Assembly: GCA_018985235.1 (NCBI GenBank)
Contig: JADGIG010000183.1
Span: 1 to 13,742, forward strand
DNA length: 13,742 nt
From: Sanchytrium tribonematis
Taxonomy: Eukaryota > Sanchytriomycota > Sanchytriomycetes > Sanchytriales > Sanchytriaceae
Direction: 5' to 3'
The position numbers and the translations under genes are program-made. Positions 1 through 7,337 of the stretch are shown in pieces. The notes under the pieces were generated by a model. That model was not told the DNA's origin and ran no database searches. It saw nothing but the letters and a program-made list of their open reading frames with translations. Position 1 is the stretch's first letter; every line of letters starts with the position of its first letter.

Positions 1-833
1 GTTTTCTTGCATCTTGATGAGAAGCTTTCAAGACTGAAATTTCATCAAGCAGTTTTTGCCTTTCAATTTCAAAAGAAAATATTTGTGGATTCAGAACCTT
101 TGGAACAGCCTTGAGATCTTTTAGCAGGCTGATAATGAGTTTGTCATGCGTTTGTTGATTATTTTCAAACCGATATTGCATTTTATTTGAGTCTAAATTT
201 TTATAAATATGTTGAATGTCATCTACGGGCAGATCATTTCCCTCAATTTTTAACTCCAAGATGTTTTTCAAACCCCAAAGATTTCGATGTCAAAAGACCT
301 ACAATATTCCATCTCAAATCCATATATTTTAAAAAGTTATTACAATATAAAGACTCGCATAAAACTTTCGCGCCTTCGCTGGTTATTTGATTGTTTCTCA
401 AATCTATATATTTGACTTTGTTGTTTTTACATAACCCAAAACAAAACAATTTAAACTCATCTTCATATACTCCCAGATTATTTAATTCTAAAAGAAGATT
501 CTCTATTGAGCTATTTACGTTGAGCATGTCACCCAAATATTGGCAGGATTGTGCTTCCAAAAAATTACCTGACAAATTTAGCTTTTGCAACACATTATTA
601 CTTTTTAAAGAGCTACATAATATTTTGCACCCTTGGCTACCAATCTGCACATCTGAAAGATCTAGCTCTAATAACCATTCATCCATACAAAGTGCATGTG
701 AAATAGCTAAGATGTGAGGTTTCTCAGAGGGTCTTAAGGTAAGACTAGGCTCAGCTGGTATATCATGGGATGGAAACAATGATTTTTCATCTCTGGGCTT
801 CTTTGATGCGTATTTTTCGATAAATTTCAACAT
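1..833 (-). CDS. LRRC45: LRRC45-like leucine-rich-repeat centrosomal protein, 3' end beyond window, frame broken near 246-290
   Basis: The reading frame starts at the ATG at 833 and runs 196 codons to a TGA at 243-245. It shows ribonuclease-inhibitor-type LRRs of about 28 residues (roughly residues 50-180). The pattern matches what I know of LRRC45: a repeat with ENLLLELNNLGVYEDEFKLF, then YIDLRNNQITSEGAKVL, then MDLRWNIVGLL. LRRC45 is a centrosome-linker and distal-appendage protein needed for ciliogenesis. After residue ~187 the frame is lost. The continuation sits in another frame from 271 down to base 1, open for 90 codons, with LKNILELKIEGNDL (the next LRR), a FENNQQTH stretch resembling the post-LRR segment of LRRC45, and the start of a coiled coil that leaves the window. 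No GT-AG intron bridges the break. It is either a sequence error or a real lesion. The ATG lies 53 bases from the divergent DUF4442 gene. Family assignment is firm; integrity is not. Confidence 0.85.
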
Positions 834-886
834 TTTAAAAATTGGTTTCAGTTAAAGCTGATCATTACAAATCATTTAAAACAAGG

Positions 887-1372
887 ATGATCTCGCCATT
901 AAAAGCTTGGAATTCGCTATCTTTTCTTCCTTACTTTCTCAAAAATTTCATATTTGTTCGACTCATTCGATATGCAAATCCTTACTCTAGTACCCTACGA
1001 TTGAAAGTCCGTCTTTACGAAGAAGGCCTTTGCATGTTGGAATTACAGGAAAAAAGAGCAATTAGAAACCCATTTAATTCAATCCATGCAGCAGCTCTTG
1101 TGCTATTTGGGGAAACAGCGGGTGGTTTGAGCATGTTGACTGTTTTGAGGCCTAATGAAAGATTTATTGTGAAGTCTCTAACCGCCACTTATTTTGCAAA
1201 ATCAAGAGAAACTATTCTGGCAACAGCAAAAGTGGATATGGATGCACTAGAAAAGTTGCGCTCAAATAAAGAAAAAGGTAACTTGCCAATGGACGTAGAA
1301 ATTCATCAAAATACCGGTAAAACCAAATTGGCATCTATTAAGGTAGACTTCTACGTCGACTGTACACGTTGA
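887..1372 (+). CDS. DUF4442 hotdog-fold, thioesterase-like protein
   Basis: This encodes 161 residues from the first in-frame ATG; the frame is open upstream to 842 but has no earlier ATG there. The sequence is a good fit to the DUF4442 family, a hotdog fold related to acyl-CoA thioesterases. A basic, aromatic N-terminal helix (ISPLKAWNSLSFLPYFLKN) is followed by beta strands, the hotdog-helix motif RNPFNSIHAAALVLFGETAG around residues 60-80, and the strand pairs ending VKVDFYVD-like near the C terminus. The length is about what the family usually has. No activity has been established for most members, so a thioester substrate is only inferred. The basic N terminus could direct it to mitochondria. 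It is transcribed away from the LRRC45-like gene, and 46 bases separate it from the next gene. Its TGA stop overlaps an AATAAA signal. Confidence 0.8.
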   Translation: MISPLKAWNSLSFLPYFLKNFIFVRLIRYANPYSSTLRLKVRLYEEGLCMLELQEKRAIRNPFNSIHAAALVLFGETAGGLSMLTVLRPNERFIVKSLTATYFAKSRETILATAKVDMDALEKLRSNKEKGNLPMDVEIHQNTGKTKLASIKVDFYVDCTR

Positions 1373-1377
1373 ATAAA
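1372..1377 (+). terminator. AATAAA overlapping DUF4442 stop
   Basis: The signal uses the last A of the TGA stop (1370-1372). Likely polyadenylation signal; a very short 3' UTR is implied. Confidence 0.6.
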
Positions 1378-1418
1378 CAATTCGAATCTATTAGCATATC
1401 AATTTTCCAGGAGTAAGC

Positions 1419-2927
1419 ATGACAATTTTCAGACAAAAGCTTCTACTCACGAGTAGAGGTCCATCGTTGCAGGATTTCATTACTAGAAATAATCTAAAGT
1501 CTAGTCCATCAGATTTTATCACAAATGGGAATCAAACATATTACATAAAGACCTACGGGTGTCAGATGAATGAAAACGACACAGAAGTTTTTAACTCTAT
1601 TATGAAGTCAAATAGATACCAGCGAGTTGAACAAATGGACAATGCAGATTATATTTTCCTCATGACATGCGCTATAAGGGAGAATGCAGAATCTAAGATT
1701 TGGCAAAAAATTCAAGGATTGAAGAAGCAAAAAAAGAAAATAGGCATATTAGGTTGCATGGCAGAAAACGTGAAAGAAAAATTATTAAAAGAAGTCGATA
1801 TAATAGCAGGTCCAGACGCTTACAAAAGCGTACCAACATTGATTGCTGCACTTGAAATGAATCCGGCTGTGACAGGTATTGGAAATGTGCAATTAAGTGC
1901 AGAAGAAACGTATGCGGACATTACACCCTTAAGGAGAGATAAATCTTCCACCTCTGCATACATTAGCATAATACGGGGATGCAATAATATGTGCTCATTT
2001 TGCATAGTTCCGTTCACTCGAGGAATTGAAAGGTCTCGACCAAGTCAATCAATTATTGATGAAGTTAAAAGACTAAGAGATGAAGGAATCAAAGAAATTA
2101 CATTATTAGGACAAAATGTCAATTCGTATATTGATACAACTGAGAAGTCAAATCGGTCACATATAATGTCTGGTGGATTTAGAAGCATCTACAGCCCAAA
2201 ACCAGGCTATAGATTTTTTGATCTTTTAGATGAGGCCTCGAGGGCGGCACCATCTATCAGGTTTAGATTCACATCGCCACACCCCAAGGATTTTCCAATG
2301 GATTTACTTCATTTGATTAAAGAGCGTAATAATATTTGCAAAAATATACACTTGCCTTTACAGTCTGGATCCACATCAATCTTGAAAGACATGCGTCGTT
2401 TTTATTCTAAAGAATCGTATTTAGATTTAGCAGATACTATTCGGAAATTAATGCCCGATTGCAGCATTTCCACAGATATAATTGTTGGTTTTTGTGGAGA
2501 ATCAGACTCAAATTTTAATGATACCTTGGAGGTTGTAGAGAAAGTCAAATTTGAGTCTGCTTATATGTTCATTTACTCAATGCGACCCAAGACTCATGCT
2601 TATCACAAATTTACAGATAACGTATCAGAAGAAGTTAAAAAAGAAAGATTACAACGACTTGTTCAATTGCATCATAAAAATGCAAAATATAGTCTATCCA
2701 GATTTGTTGGGAAGCAACAGCAAGTAATTGTAGAAGGAGAAGGCAGAAAACCAAATCAATACAAAGGTCGCACTGATCTCAACATCAGTACTCATTTTTA
2801 TTCTTCCAAACCTATTGCCACTGGAACTATGCTTGCAGTTCGAATTACTGGAAATAGCAGTGTCAGTTTCGATTCTGAAATCGTAAATTTAAAAAAGGAG
2901 ACAAGCGAGTTCGCGATTTTTCCTTAA
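1419..2927 (+). CDS. CDK5RAP1: CDK5RAP1-type tRNA 2-methylthio-N6-isopentenyladenosine synthase (radical SAM methylthiotransferase)
   Basis: This 502-residue protein has all three methylthiotransferase domains. The N-terminal UPF0004 domain carries the auxiliary Fe-S cysteines C48 (TYGCQMN), C84 (MTCAIRENAE) and C113 (LGCMAE). The radical SAM domain holds C188-x3-C192-x2-C195 (RGCNNMCSFC). A TRAM-like C-terminal segment follows from about residue 430. CDK5RAP1-specific stretches are easy to see: DIIAGPDAY, ETYADI, PFTRGIERSRP, LLGQNVNSY, IRFRFTSPHPKDFP and IHLPLQSGS. The family converts i6A to ms2i6A at position 37 of certain tRNAs, mainly mitochondrial ones in animals. The first ~20 residues are rich in R/K and contain no acidic residue, which suits a mitochondrial presequence. 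It reads through with no intron. It converges on the Ral-like gene with 56 bases between stops. A possible AATAAA lies at 2965-2970. Assignment is very secure. Confidence 0.96.
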   Translation: MTIFRQKLLLTSRGPSLQDFITRNNLKSSPSDFITNGNQTYYIKTYGCQMNENDTEVFNSIMKSNRYQRVEQMDNADYIFLMTCAIRENAESKIWQKIQGLKKQKKKIGILGCMAENVKEKLLKEVDIIAGPDAYKSVPTLIAALEMNPAVTGIGNVQLSAEETYADITPLRRDKSSTSAYISIIRGCNNMCSFCIVPFTRGIERSRPSQSIIDEVKRLRDEGIKEITLLGQNVNSYIDTTEKSNRSHIMSGGFRSIYSPKPGYRFFDLLDEASRAAPSIRFRFTSPHPKDFPMDLLHLIKERNNICKNIHLPLQSGSTSILKDMRRFYSKESYLDLADTIRKLMPDCSISTDIIVGFCGESDSNFNDTLEVVEKVKFESAYMFIYSMRPKTHAYHKFTDNVSEEVKKERLQRLVQLHHKNAKYSLSRFVGKQQQVIVEGEGRKPNQYKGRTDLNISTHFYSSKPIATGTMLAVRITGNSSVSFDSEIVNLKKETSEFAIFP

Positions 2928-2979
2928 ATATCATATATTTGAATTATTTGACTGCGCGTGAACTAATAAATAGTAAGAG

Positions 2980-2985
2980 TTTATT
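2980..2985 (-). terminator. AATAAA overlapping Ral-like stop
   Basis: The signal shares two bases with the TAA stop at 2986-2984 on the minus strand. Likely polyadenylation signal. Confidence 0.6.
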
Positions 2986-3547
2986 ACAATATGACACATT
3001 TACAGCCTTGGTCAGGTTTTTTGGCTTTGACTGGAGCTACATTTGCCGCTATTATTAATTTTGAGATTTGCTCAAATACATTAGATACATTATTATTTTG
3101 TTTCGCAGATGTAAGTTGATGCGTTACTTTCATGTCACGCAGGAGCTCTTCCAAGTCTTTGTCTTCAATTTCATTTTCCAAGTCACTTTTATTACCAACC
3201 AGAATGCAAGGAAAATTTTTTGATTCTCTTACTCTTTCAATGTGCTGATAAATTTGTTCAGTTTCGTTAAATGTTTTGGTTGAGGTGACATCATAAACCA
3301 ACAGGAACCCCTGGGCATGCTTGTAATAATTATCTCTGATAGCTGAGAATGCTTCTTGGCCAGCGGTGTCCAGTATTTCTAAAGTATATGTAATTCCATC
3401 AATGAGATGCGTTTTCTTGTAAGAGTCAGCCTTTGTAGGGTCATACCTTTCTGGAAACTCATCGTATACAAATCTAAGTACCAGGGAAGATTTCCCTACG
3501 CTTCCCACCCCCACCATAACAATTTTTAAAGTTGTTGGAGTTGACAT
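2984..3547 (-). CDS. Ral-like Ras-family small GTPase with C-terminal CVIL prenylation box
   Basis: A complete 187-residue Ras-family GTPase. G1 P-loop is GVGSVGKS (13-20), switch I/effector loop YDPTKADSY (35-43), G3 DTAGQ (60-64), G4 NKSD (119-122) and G5 TSAK (146-149). The C terminus GCKCVIL ends in a CaaX box with Leu, which predicts geranylgeranylation of C184; C182 could be a second lipidation site. The effector sequence PTKADSY and the AIRDNYY stretch after switch II are the Ral signature (Ras and Rap have PTIEDSY), so I favour a Ral orthologue. Ral acts on exocyst-dependent secretion and is membrane bound; that role here is inferred. One P-loop residue is unusual: the position equal to Ras Gly13 is Ser16. 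A divergent Ras/Rap relative is the main alternative. It shares a 326-base intergenic region with the ARMC9-like gene. Its stop overlaps AATAAA. Confidence 0.88.
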   Translation of the reverse strand: MSTPTTLKIVMVGVGSVGKSSLVLRFVYDEFPERYDPTKADSYKKTHLIDGITYTLEILDTAGQEAFSAIRDNYYKHAQGFLLVYDVTSTKTFNETEQIYQHIERVRESKNFPCILVGNKSDLENEIEDKDLEELLRDMKVTHQLTSAKQNNNVSNVFEQISKLIIAANVAPVKAKKPDQGCKCVIL

Positions 3548-3873
3548 ATGACCTACAAATTTTCAAGCCCATTTCTATAAAATAGAATTTACAAATTAGA
3601 GACAGAAACATTTGTTTTAAAGACTAGTATCATCAGAAACAGATCCATGCTTTAAGTTAATCTGAAATTTATTGAAAAGTGAGTTTTAGAATCAAAGACA
3701 CAGCACTTGACTAAATAATTATTTTTAAATTATTGCAGCAGCAAGTCTTTTTGTCGATGAAAATCTATTTTACACTCTAAACTTATAAAATAGCTGCTAA
3801 TCTCCACCAGAGCCCCACTTATCTGAAGATTGAATTTGTTTTCAAAATCTGTTTCAAACAGCCAAGCCATTTT
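3548..3873. promoter_or_regulatory. Divergent intergenic region between Ral-like and ARMC9-like genes
   Basis: This 326-base AT-rich gap separates two divergent start codons and holds no coding sequence I can support. The 10-mer TATAAAATAG occurs twice on the + strand, at 3576 and 3784; the second copy lies 82 bases before the ARMC9-like ATG, a reasonable TATA position. A 7-bp inverted repeat, AATAATT-(7 bases)-AATTATT, spans 3714-3734. No clear TATA faces the Ral-like gene. Function is inferred from position. Confidence 0.45.
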
Positions 3874-5016
3874 ATGAGTCAATCCATAATACCTCAACAA
3901 ATTCAAATAGGCGATGTAGTCTCATTCTTAAGCAAAAACAAATACAATAATACATTGGATATTCTTAAAACTGAAAGTGGGAATGCAGTCATGACAGATT
4001 CACTCCATTTGAAATATTTAAAATTAAAAGATGATTATAGAAGATTATTAGGTGTTACTAGGCATTTAGCCGATTGTATAAATGAGTTAGATGATAAGCC
4101 ATTAGAAATATCGAATTTAGTGAATATATTAACTTCAATGGATGTAAGCTCAAATTCTTCGACAAGAAAAAACTCTGGGTTCCTGGATAATAAGCCAGAT
4201 AAAATTAGCACATCTGGCATGAAAAGAAATGCTCCACCAGTTGATAGTGCTAAAATGATAAGTCCTATGCAGAGACAAGAAAGTATTATCCCAAGTCCTG
4301 ACAAGCTACAACTTAAAACTGTAATGGAATATTGCAAGGCACCAAAATTGGATGATCAAAGTGTAACAAAAGTCGTAGATTATCTTTCGGAAACCCACTC
4401 GTGGTCAATAACAGATATGAAGATGGTCCTTGCAATTGGGAGATACGGATTAGCAAGATCGAAATTAGAGCCAGTTTTGATTCTTGACTCTATGGCTAAG
4501 CTAATATCTTCTAAACCATATGTGAAGACCATGGCACTCAAATCTTTGTCATACTTGTCTTTGGATAATCGATTTGCGCAAGATATTGCACTTCGTCAAA
4601 TGTTGGATAAAAAGAGTTTCCTGTTTTACACGCAAGAAAACGAAGACGTTTCTGGACTTGCTTACTTGCTATTAAATTTAAGTGAGAGGACGTCTTACCT
4701 AATTGATTTCCCAGAACTCGCAATTAATTACCTAATGGATATTTTTGAATTCGGAAGCGAAAGGACCAGAGCGGTAGGACTGGTGATAGTGCATAATATT
4801 GCTTTTGATAACACTACCAGATTTTTACTCTCCAAGATCCAGATTGATGACGTGTTTACACGTATTGCATCTCCAAAATTAAATACAGCAATTGATTTTG
4901 TGCGGTTAAAATTAACTGATCCTAATGCAAAATTTCATGAGATCCTCGACAAAGATGATACTTTTGATCTAGACCCAAACCTGGTAGAGGACTTGGAACT
5001 ATTTATAGCCCAATAA
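3874..5016 (+). CDS. ARMC9: Short ARMC9-like LisH/armadillo protein (cilium base)
   Basis: A 380-residue protein. Residues 12-37 (IGDVVSFLSKNKYNNTLDIL then KTESG) form a LisH dimerisation motif. Residues ~48-67 (YLKLKDDYRRLLGVTRHLAD) match the conserved 'DY..L.GVT..L.D' segment of ARMC9. A Ser-rich linker (~90-140) leads into helical armadillo-like repeats (~145-350). Near the end, LAYLLLNLSERT and IDDVFTRIASPKLNTAIDFV followed by an acidic tail resemble ARMC9's LLMNLCLR and MEDILRCFI segments. ARMC9 works with TOGARAM1 at the base of cilia and is a Joubert-syndrome gene in humans. This copy lacks roughly 150-200 residues that in animals lie between LisH and the GVT segment. The start is the first ATG; no intron is needed. 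The stop overlaps AATAAA, and the next start codon is 30 bases on. I rate orthology as probable, and function as inferred. Confidence 0.75.
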   Translation: MSQSIIPQQIQIGDVVSFLSKNKYNNTLDILKTESGNAVMTDSLHLKYLKLKDDYRRLLGVTRHLADCINELDDKPLEISNLVNILTSMDVSSNSSTRKNSGFLDNKPDKISTSGMKRNAPPVDSAKMISPMQRQESIIPSPDKLQLKTVMEYCKAPKLDDQSVTKVVDYLSETHSWSITDMKMVLAIGRYGLARSKLEPVLILDSMAKLISSKPYVKTMALKSLSYLSLDNRFAQDIALRQMLDKKSFLFYTQENEDVSGLAYLLLNLSERTSYLIDFPELAINYLMDIFEFGSERTRAVGLVIVHNIAFDNTTRFLLSKIQIDDVFTRIASPKLNTAIDFVRLKLTDPNAKFHEILDKDDTFDLDPNLVEDLELFIAQ

Positions 5017-5017
5017 A
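5012..5017 (+). terminator. AATAAA overlapping ARMC9-like stop
   Basis: The TAA stop (5014-5016) lies wholly within AATAAA. The next gene starts 30 bases later, so the signal lies within that gene's probable promoter. Confidence 0.6.
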
Positions 5018-5046
5018 TACTTTTTTGAAACTATTCTATTGCAATC

Positions 5047-6162
5047 ATGTTCTATCGATTATTAAATAAAATAATAATGGAAATCGAGCACTATAGGCCT
5101 TACGTTGAAGACTGCCTAATAGACCATGGATTATATACAGATAGAGCTGTTAAGACGACACTTTGGCTGTCTAATCGTTTTTTTTTCAAAATTGATCAAA
5201 AGATAGAGCATGAAATCGACAACAAAAAGATGCTAGCCACATCTGCGCCAGACGAAATTTCTAGAAATGAATACTATTTTGGTTCCTCAGCTTTCTCGTT
5301 GCAATTTTTTGAATTAATTCTAGGAGATTGGCTTAAATTTGGTTGTTGTTATTTTTATGACCATTGGGAAAATTGCACAGACTCAACAAATATTGACAGC
5401 TCCATAGATTTATCTACGGCGGAAGAAAACATGATGGACATTTATTGTGATAGAGCGATGCTGGAGGACGATATGTCAGTTTTACTTATCAACGCTGAAA
5501 ATGGGGCTTTTGCTTTATATGTTGCACAACAATATCCAGGTTCGACTATTACGGCTGTTTGCACAAAAAATGACCAAGTAAATCATATCAACGAAAAGTC
5601 AAAATTACTGGGTATCGACAACATATCATGTGTTCAGGGAGATTGGCAACAACTGTGCATGGTATACGCTACTGGATTCAGCGAAAAGTTTGACAGAGTA
5701 ATCAGTATTGGAGCGCTTAAGTTTGCTCACAATTGGCACGATCTGACTGAGTTGCTTTTGAGCTTCTTAAATCGCAATGGAAAATTCGGTCAACCATTTG
5801 CGTTTATTGAAGAAGCCACCACTTCTTCTATAATAGAGGATAAATTTGGGCCCTCATTTTCTGATAGATATTTTGGCAATGAAGGCAAGTTTACCCATGA
5901 TTTTCCAAATTTTGTAGAAGGCGTTTCTGTCGATGACTCTTGGGTGATTAATGGCAAGCATTGGCAAAGAACAGCAGATCTCTGGCTGAAAAATATTGAC
6001 GATTCAAAGAAGGAGGTAATTCAGCTTCTTGAAAAGAAATTAGGAATCGAGGAAGCAATCATAGCTTATAATCGTTGGAGAGTTTACTTTCTTGTAACAT
6101 CGGAAAAATTCGGTCTGGAGGGTGGTAGCAGATATGTGGTGTCACAATATCGAATCTATTGA
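5047..6162 (+). CDS. Coclaurine N-methyltransferase / cyclopropane-fatty-acid synthase family protein, probably SAM-binding defective
   Basis: This 371-residue protein keeps the family's overall layout. There is an N-terminal helical region, then SLQFFELILGDWLKFGCCYF (~83-103; usual form 'FFELVLGPRLKYSCC'), the linker LSTAEENMMDIYCDRAML, the Rossmann core from V135, and the C-terminal VDDSWVINGKHWQRTADLWL (~285-304) with YNRWRVYFLVTSEKFG. The SAM motif I normally reads VLDLGCGWGSL; here residues 135-145 read VLLINAENGAF, so the motif Asp and two of three glycines are gone. The 'EMFEHM' region has become GALKFAHN. The fold and flanks are well kept, so I see a likely pseudoenzyme or an enzyme with altered cofactor use. 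M11 at 5077 is a second possible start. The gene begins only 30 bases after the ARMC9-like stop. Substrate is unknown. AATAAA signals lie just after the TGA. Confidence 0.8.
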   Translation: MFYRLLNKIIMEIEHYRPYVEDCLIDHGLYTDRAVKTTLWLSNRFFFKIDQKIEHEIDNKKMLATSAPDEISRNEYYFGSSAFSLQFFELILGDWLKFGCCYFYDHWENCTDSTNIDSSIDLSTAEENMMDIYCDRAMLEDDMSVLLINAENGAFALYVAQQYPGSTITAVCTKNDQVNHINEKSKLLGIDNISCVQGDWQQLCMVYATGFSEKFDRVISIGALKFAHNWHDLTELLLSFLNRNGKFGQPFAFIEEATTSSIIEDKFGPSFSDRYFGNEGKFTHDFPNFVEGVSVDDSWVINGKHWQRTADLWLKNIDDSKKEVIQLLEKKLGIEEAIIAYNRWRVYFLVTSEKFGLEGGSRYVVSQYRIY

Positions 6163-6333
6163 TATAATAAATAAAACCAACGATTAACATCAATTAAATC
6201 AATTTTAAAATTATTCCTCTGTATTGTGGCCAACAAGTCCCTAGTTTTTTTAATTTTCATTTTCTACTGGGCATTTCTTAAAAAATATCTTGCTTACAAA
6301 ACGAATTAATTGTGATTCGCCAGAAATGACACA

Positions 6334-7317
6334 ATGGAGCACATGTAAATTTGTACAACCTGGAGAACAATAAAAACAACCATTAGAAGTCTATTCATGT
6401 TATTGTCAATTATTTCTGCTTACGACGCATTCTTCAATAGCAAATATTATGACCAGGCGAAATGCACAACCTTCCTTAAGAATCAATTGGATTTGATTGA
6501 CGGCGAATGTGATTTAAAATGTTCGCTTAAATGTACCTCAGCCTTTAAGCGCGCAATTTCATTTACAAAATCATTTCCATCTCAGTGCAAGGTTCCCGCA
6601 CTTGATCCTTCTCAAGACTTACCTAATTCTGGGGAAACGGCGAAAGCCTTAATTGCTACAATATTATACTCAGAATCAGTCTATTCTGCCGTGTGTAGTA
6701 AAAGAACAAATCCTGCACTTGAGTCGTCAAAAATTATCCATACCATTATCACCGAATCTCTCATTGCAAATTCTGATAAGTGGAGCACTTCTTTAGACTT
6801 TACAGACCCCATCGAAAAGAGACTTATAAAGTTATTTAAACACTTGGAGATTAAATATAGCAGCAATGAAGCAAAGGCGCGTTTTCTAACTATAATTGCA
6901 AAGCACAATCAAGTTGAATTAGACTTAAGCAAAAATTTAACAGCCATTTTGTCTCCCAAGCAAGTTTACAGCTCTTTTGTCATAAAACCTATTCTGTCAG
7001 CTTCTATTACTCGAAAGTTAGATCAAGTACTAAATGACACCGCAACTGCTAAAATTTCAAGTCATGACATGGCTGACAATACAGCTTCTTCCGCTTCATC
7101 TGACCAGGCTATCCTGAATGATTCATCTGCGGATGCAGTGGATTCTCTACGCAATACAGATCTAAGCCCTGATTCTTCGGATACACAATCTAACACAGAA
7201 CCACTTGGTTCAAGTTTCTCCTCGAAGTTGAAAAGTAGTGGATTAGAGGGTCTGCATAAACAAGTTGAGGATCCAACACCATTTCAACCCTTACAGAACG
7301 TTTTGAATTTAAAATAA
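6334..7317 (+). CDS. Unknown secreted Cys-containing, Ser/Asp-tailed protein (spliced model 6334-6344 + 6366-7317)
   Basis: I do not recognise this protein. The long frame begins at an ATG at 6397, which gives a poor start for a signal peptide. Joining an 11-base first exon (6334-6344) to 6366 by removing a 21-base GT-AG intron adds 14 residues in frame. The resulting N terminus has K7 and R11, then the core SLFMLLSIISAY, then DA: a convincing signal peptide of about 25 residues. The product would be 320 residues. The first part of the mature chain carries six cysteines (about 37, 52, 56, 60, 78, 114), which could make three disulfides. A helical middle follows, then a Ser/Asp/Thr/Asn-rich tail (~230-295) with no C-terminal membrane anchor. 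It is therefore probably secreted or lumenal. Its stop overlaps AATAAA and lies 20 bases from the convergent phosphodiesterase stop. Confidence 0.65.
6345..6365 (+). other. Probable 21-base spliceosomal intron
   Basis: It begins GTAAAT and ends GGAG, contains an in-frame TAA at 6346-6348, and its removal links ATG-GAG-CAC-AT to the downstream frame with codon ATA at the junction. Removal creates a good signal peptide. It is supported by frame and by its size match to the two certain introns in this window, not by homology. AG sites at 6385-6386 and 6388-6389 would also keep the frame. Confidence 0.55.
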
Positions 7318-7318
7318 A
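7313..7318 (+). terminator. AATAAA overlapping secreted-protein stop
   Basis: The TAA stop (7315-7317) lies within AATAAA. The convergent phosphodiesterase gene has its own AATAAA in the same 20-base gap. Confidence 0.6.
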
Positions 7319-7337
7319 ATGAATTTATTAATTTAAA

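Noticed and set aside
243-300. Intron as the explanation for the LRRC45-like frame break
   Set aside because: No GT...AG pair of suitable length restores the frame; the 20-base GT-AG candidate leads straight to a stop.
842-886. Upstream extension of the DUF4442 protein from a TTG at 842
   Set aside because: No ATG in this stretch, and family members begin near the ATG at 887.
6345-6389. 42- or 45-base intron ending at 6386 or 6389 in the secreted-protein gene
   Set aside because: Both keep the frame, but they drop the basic residues of the signal peptide, and the 21-base version matches the intron size class seen elsewhere.
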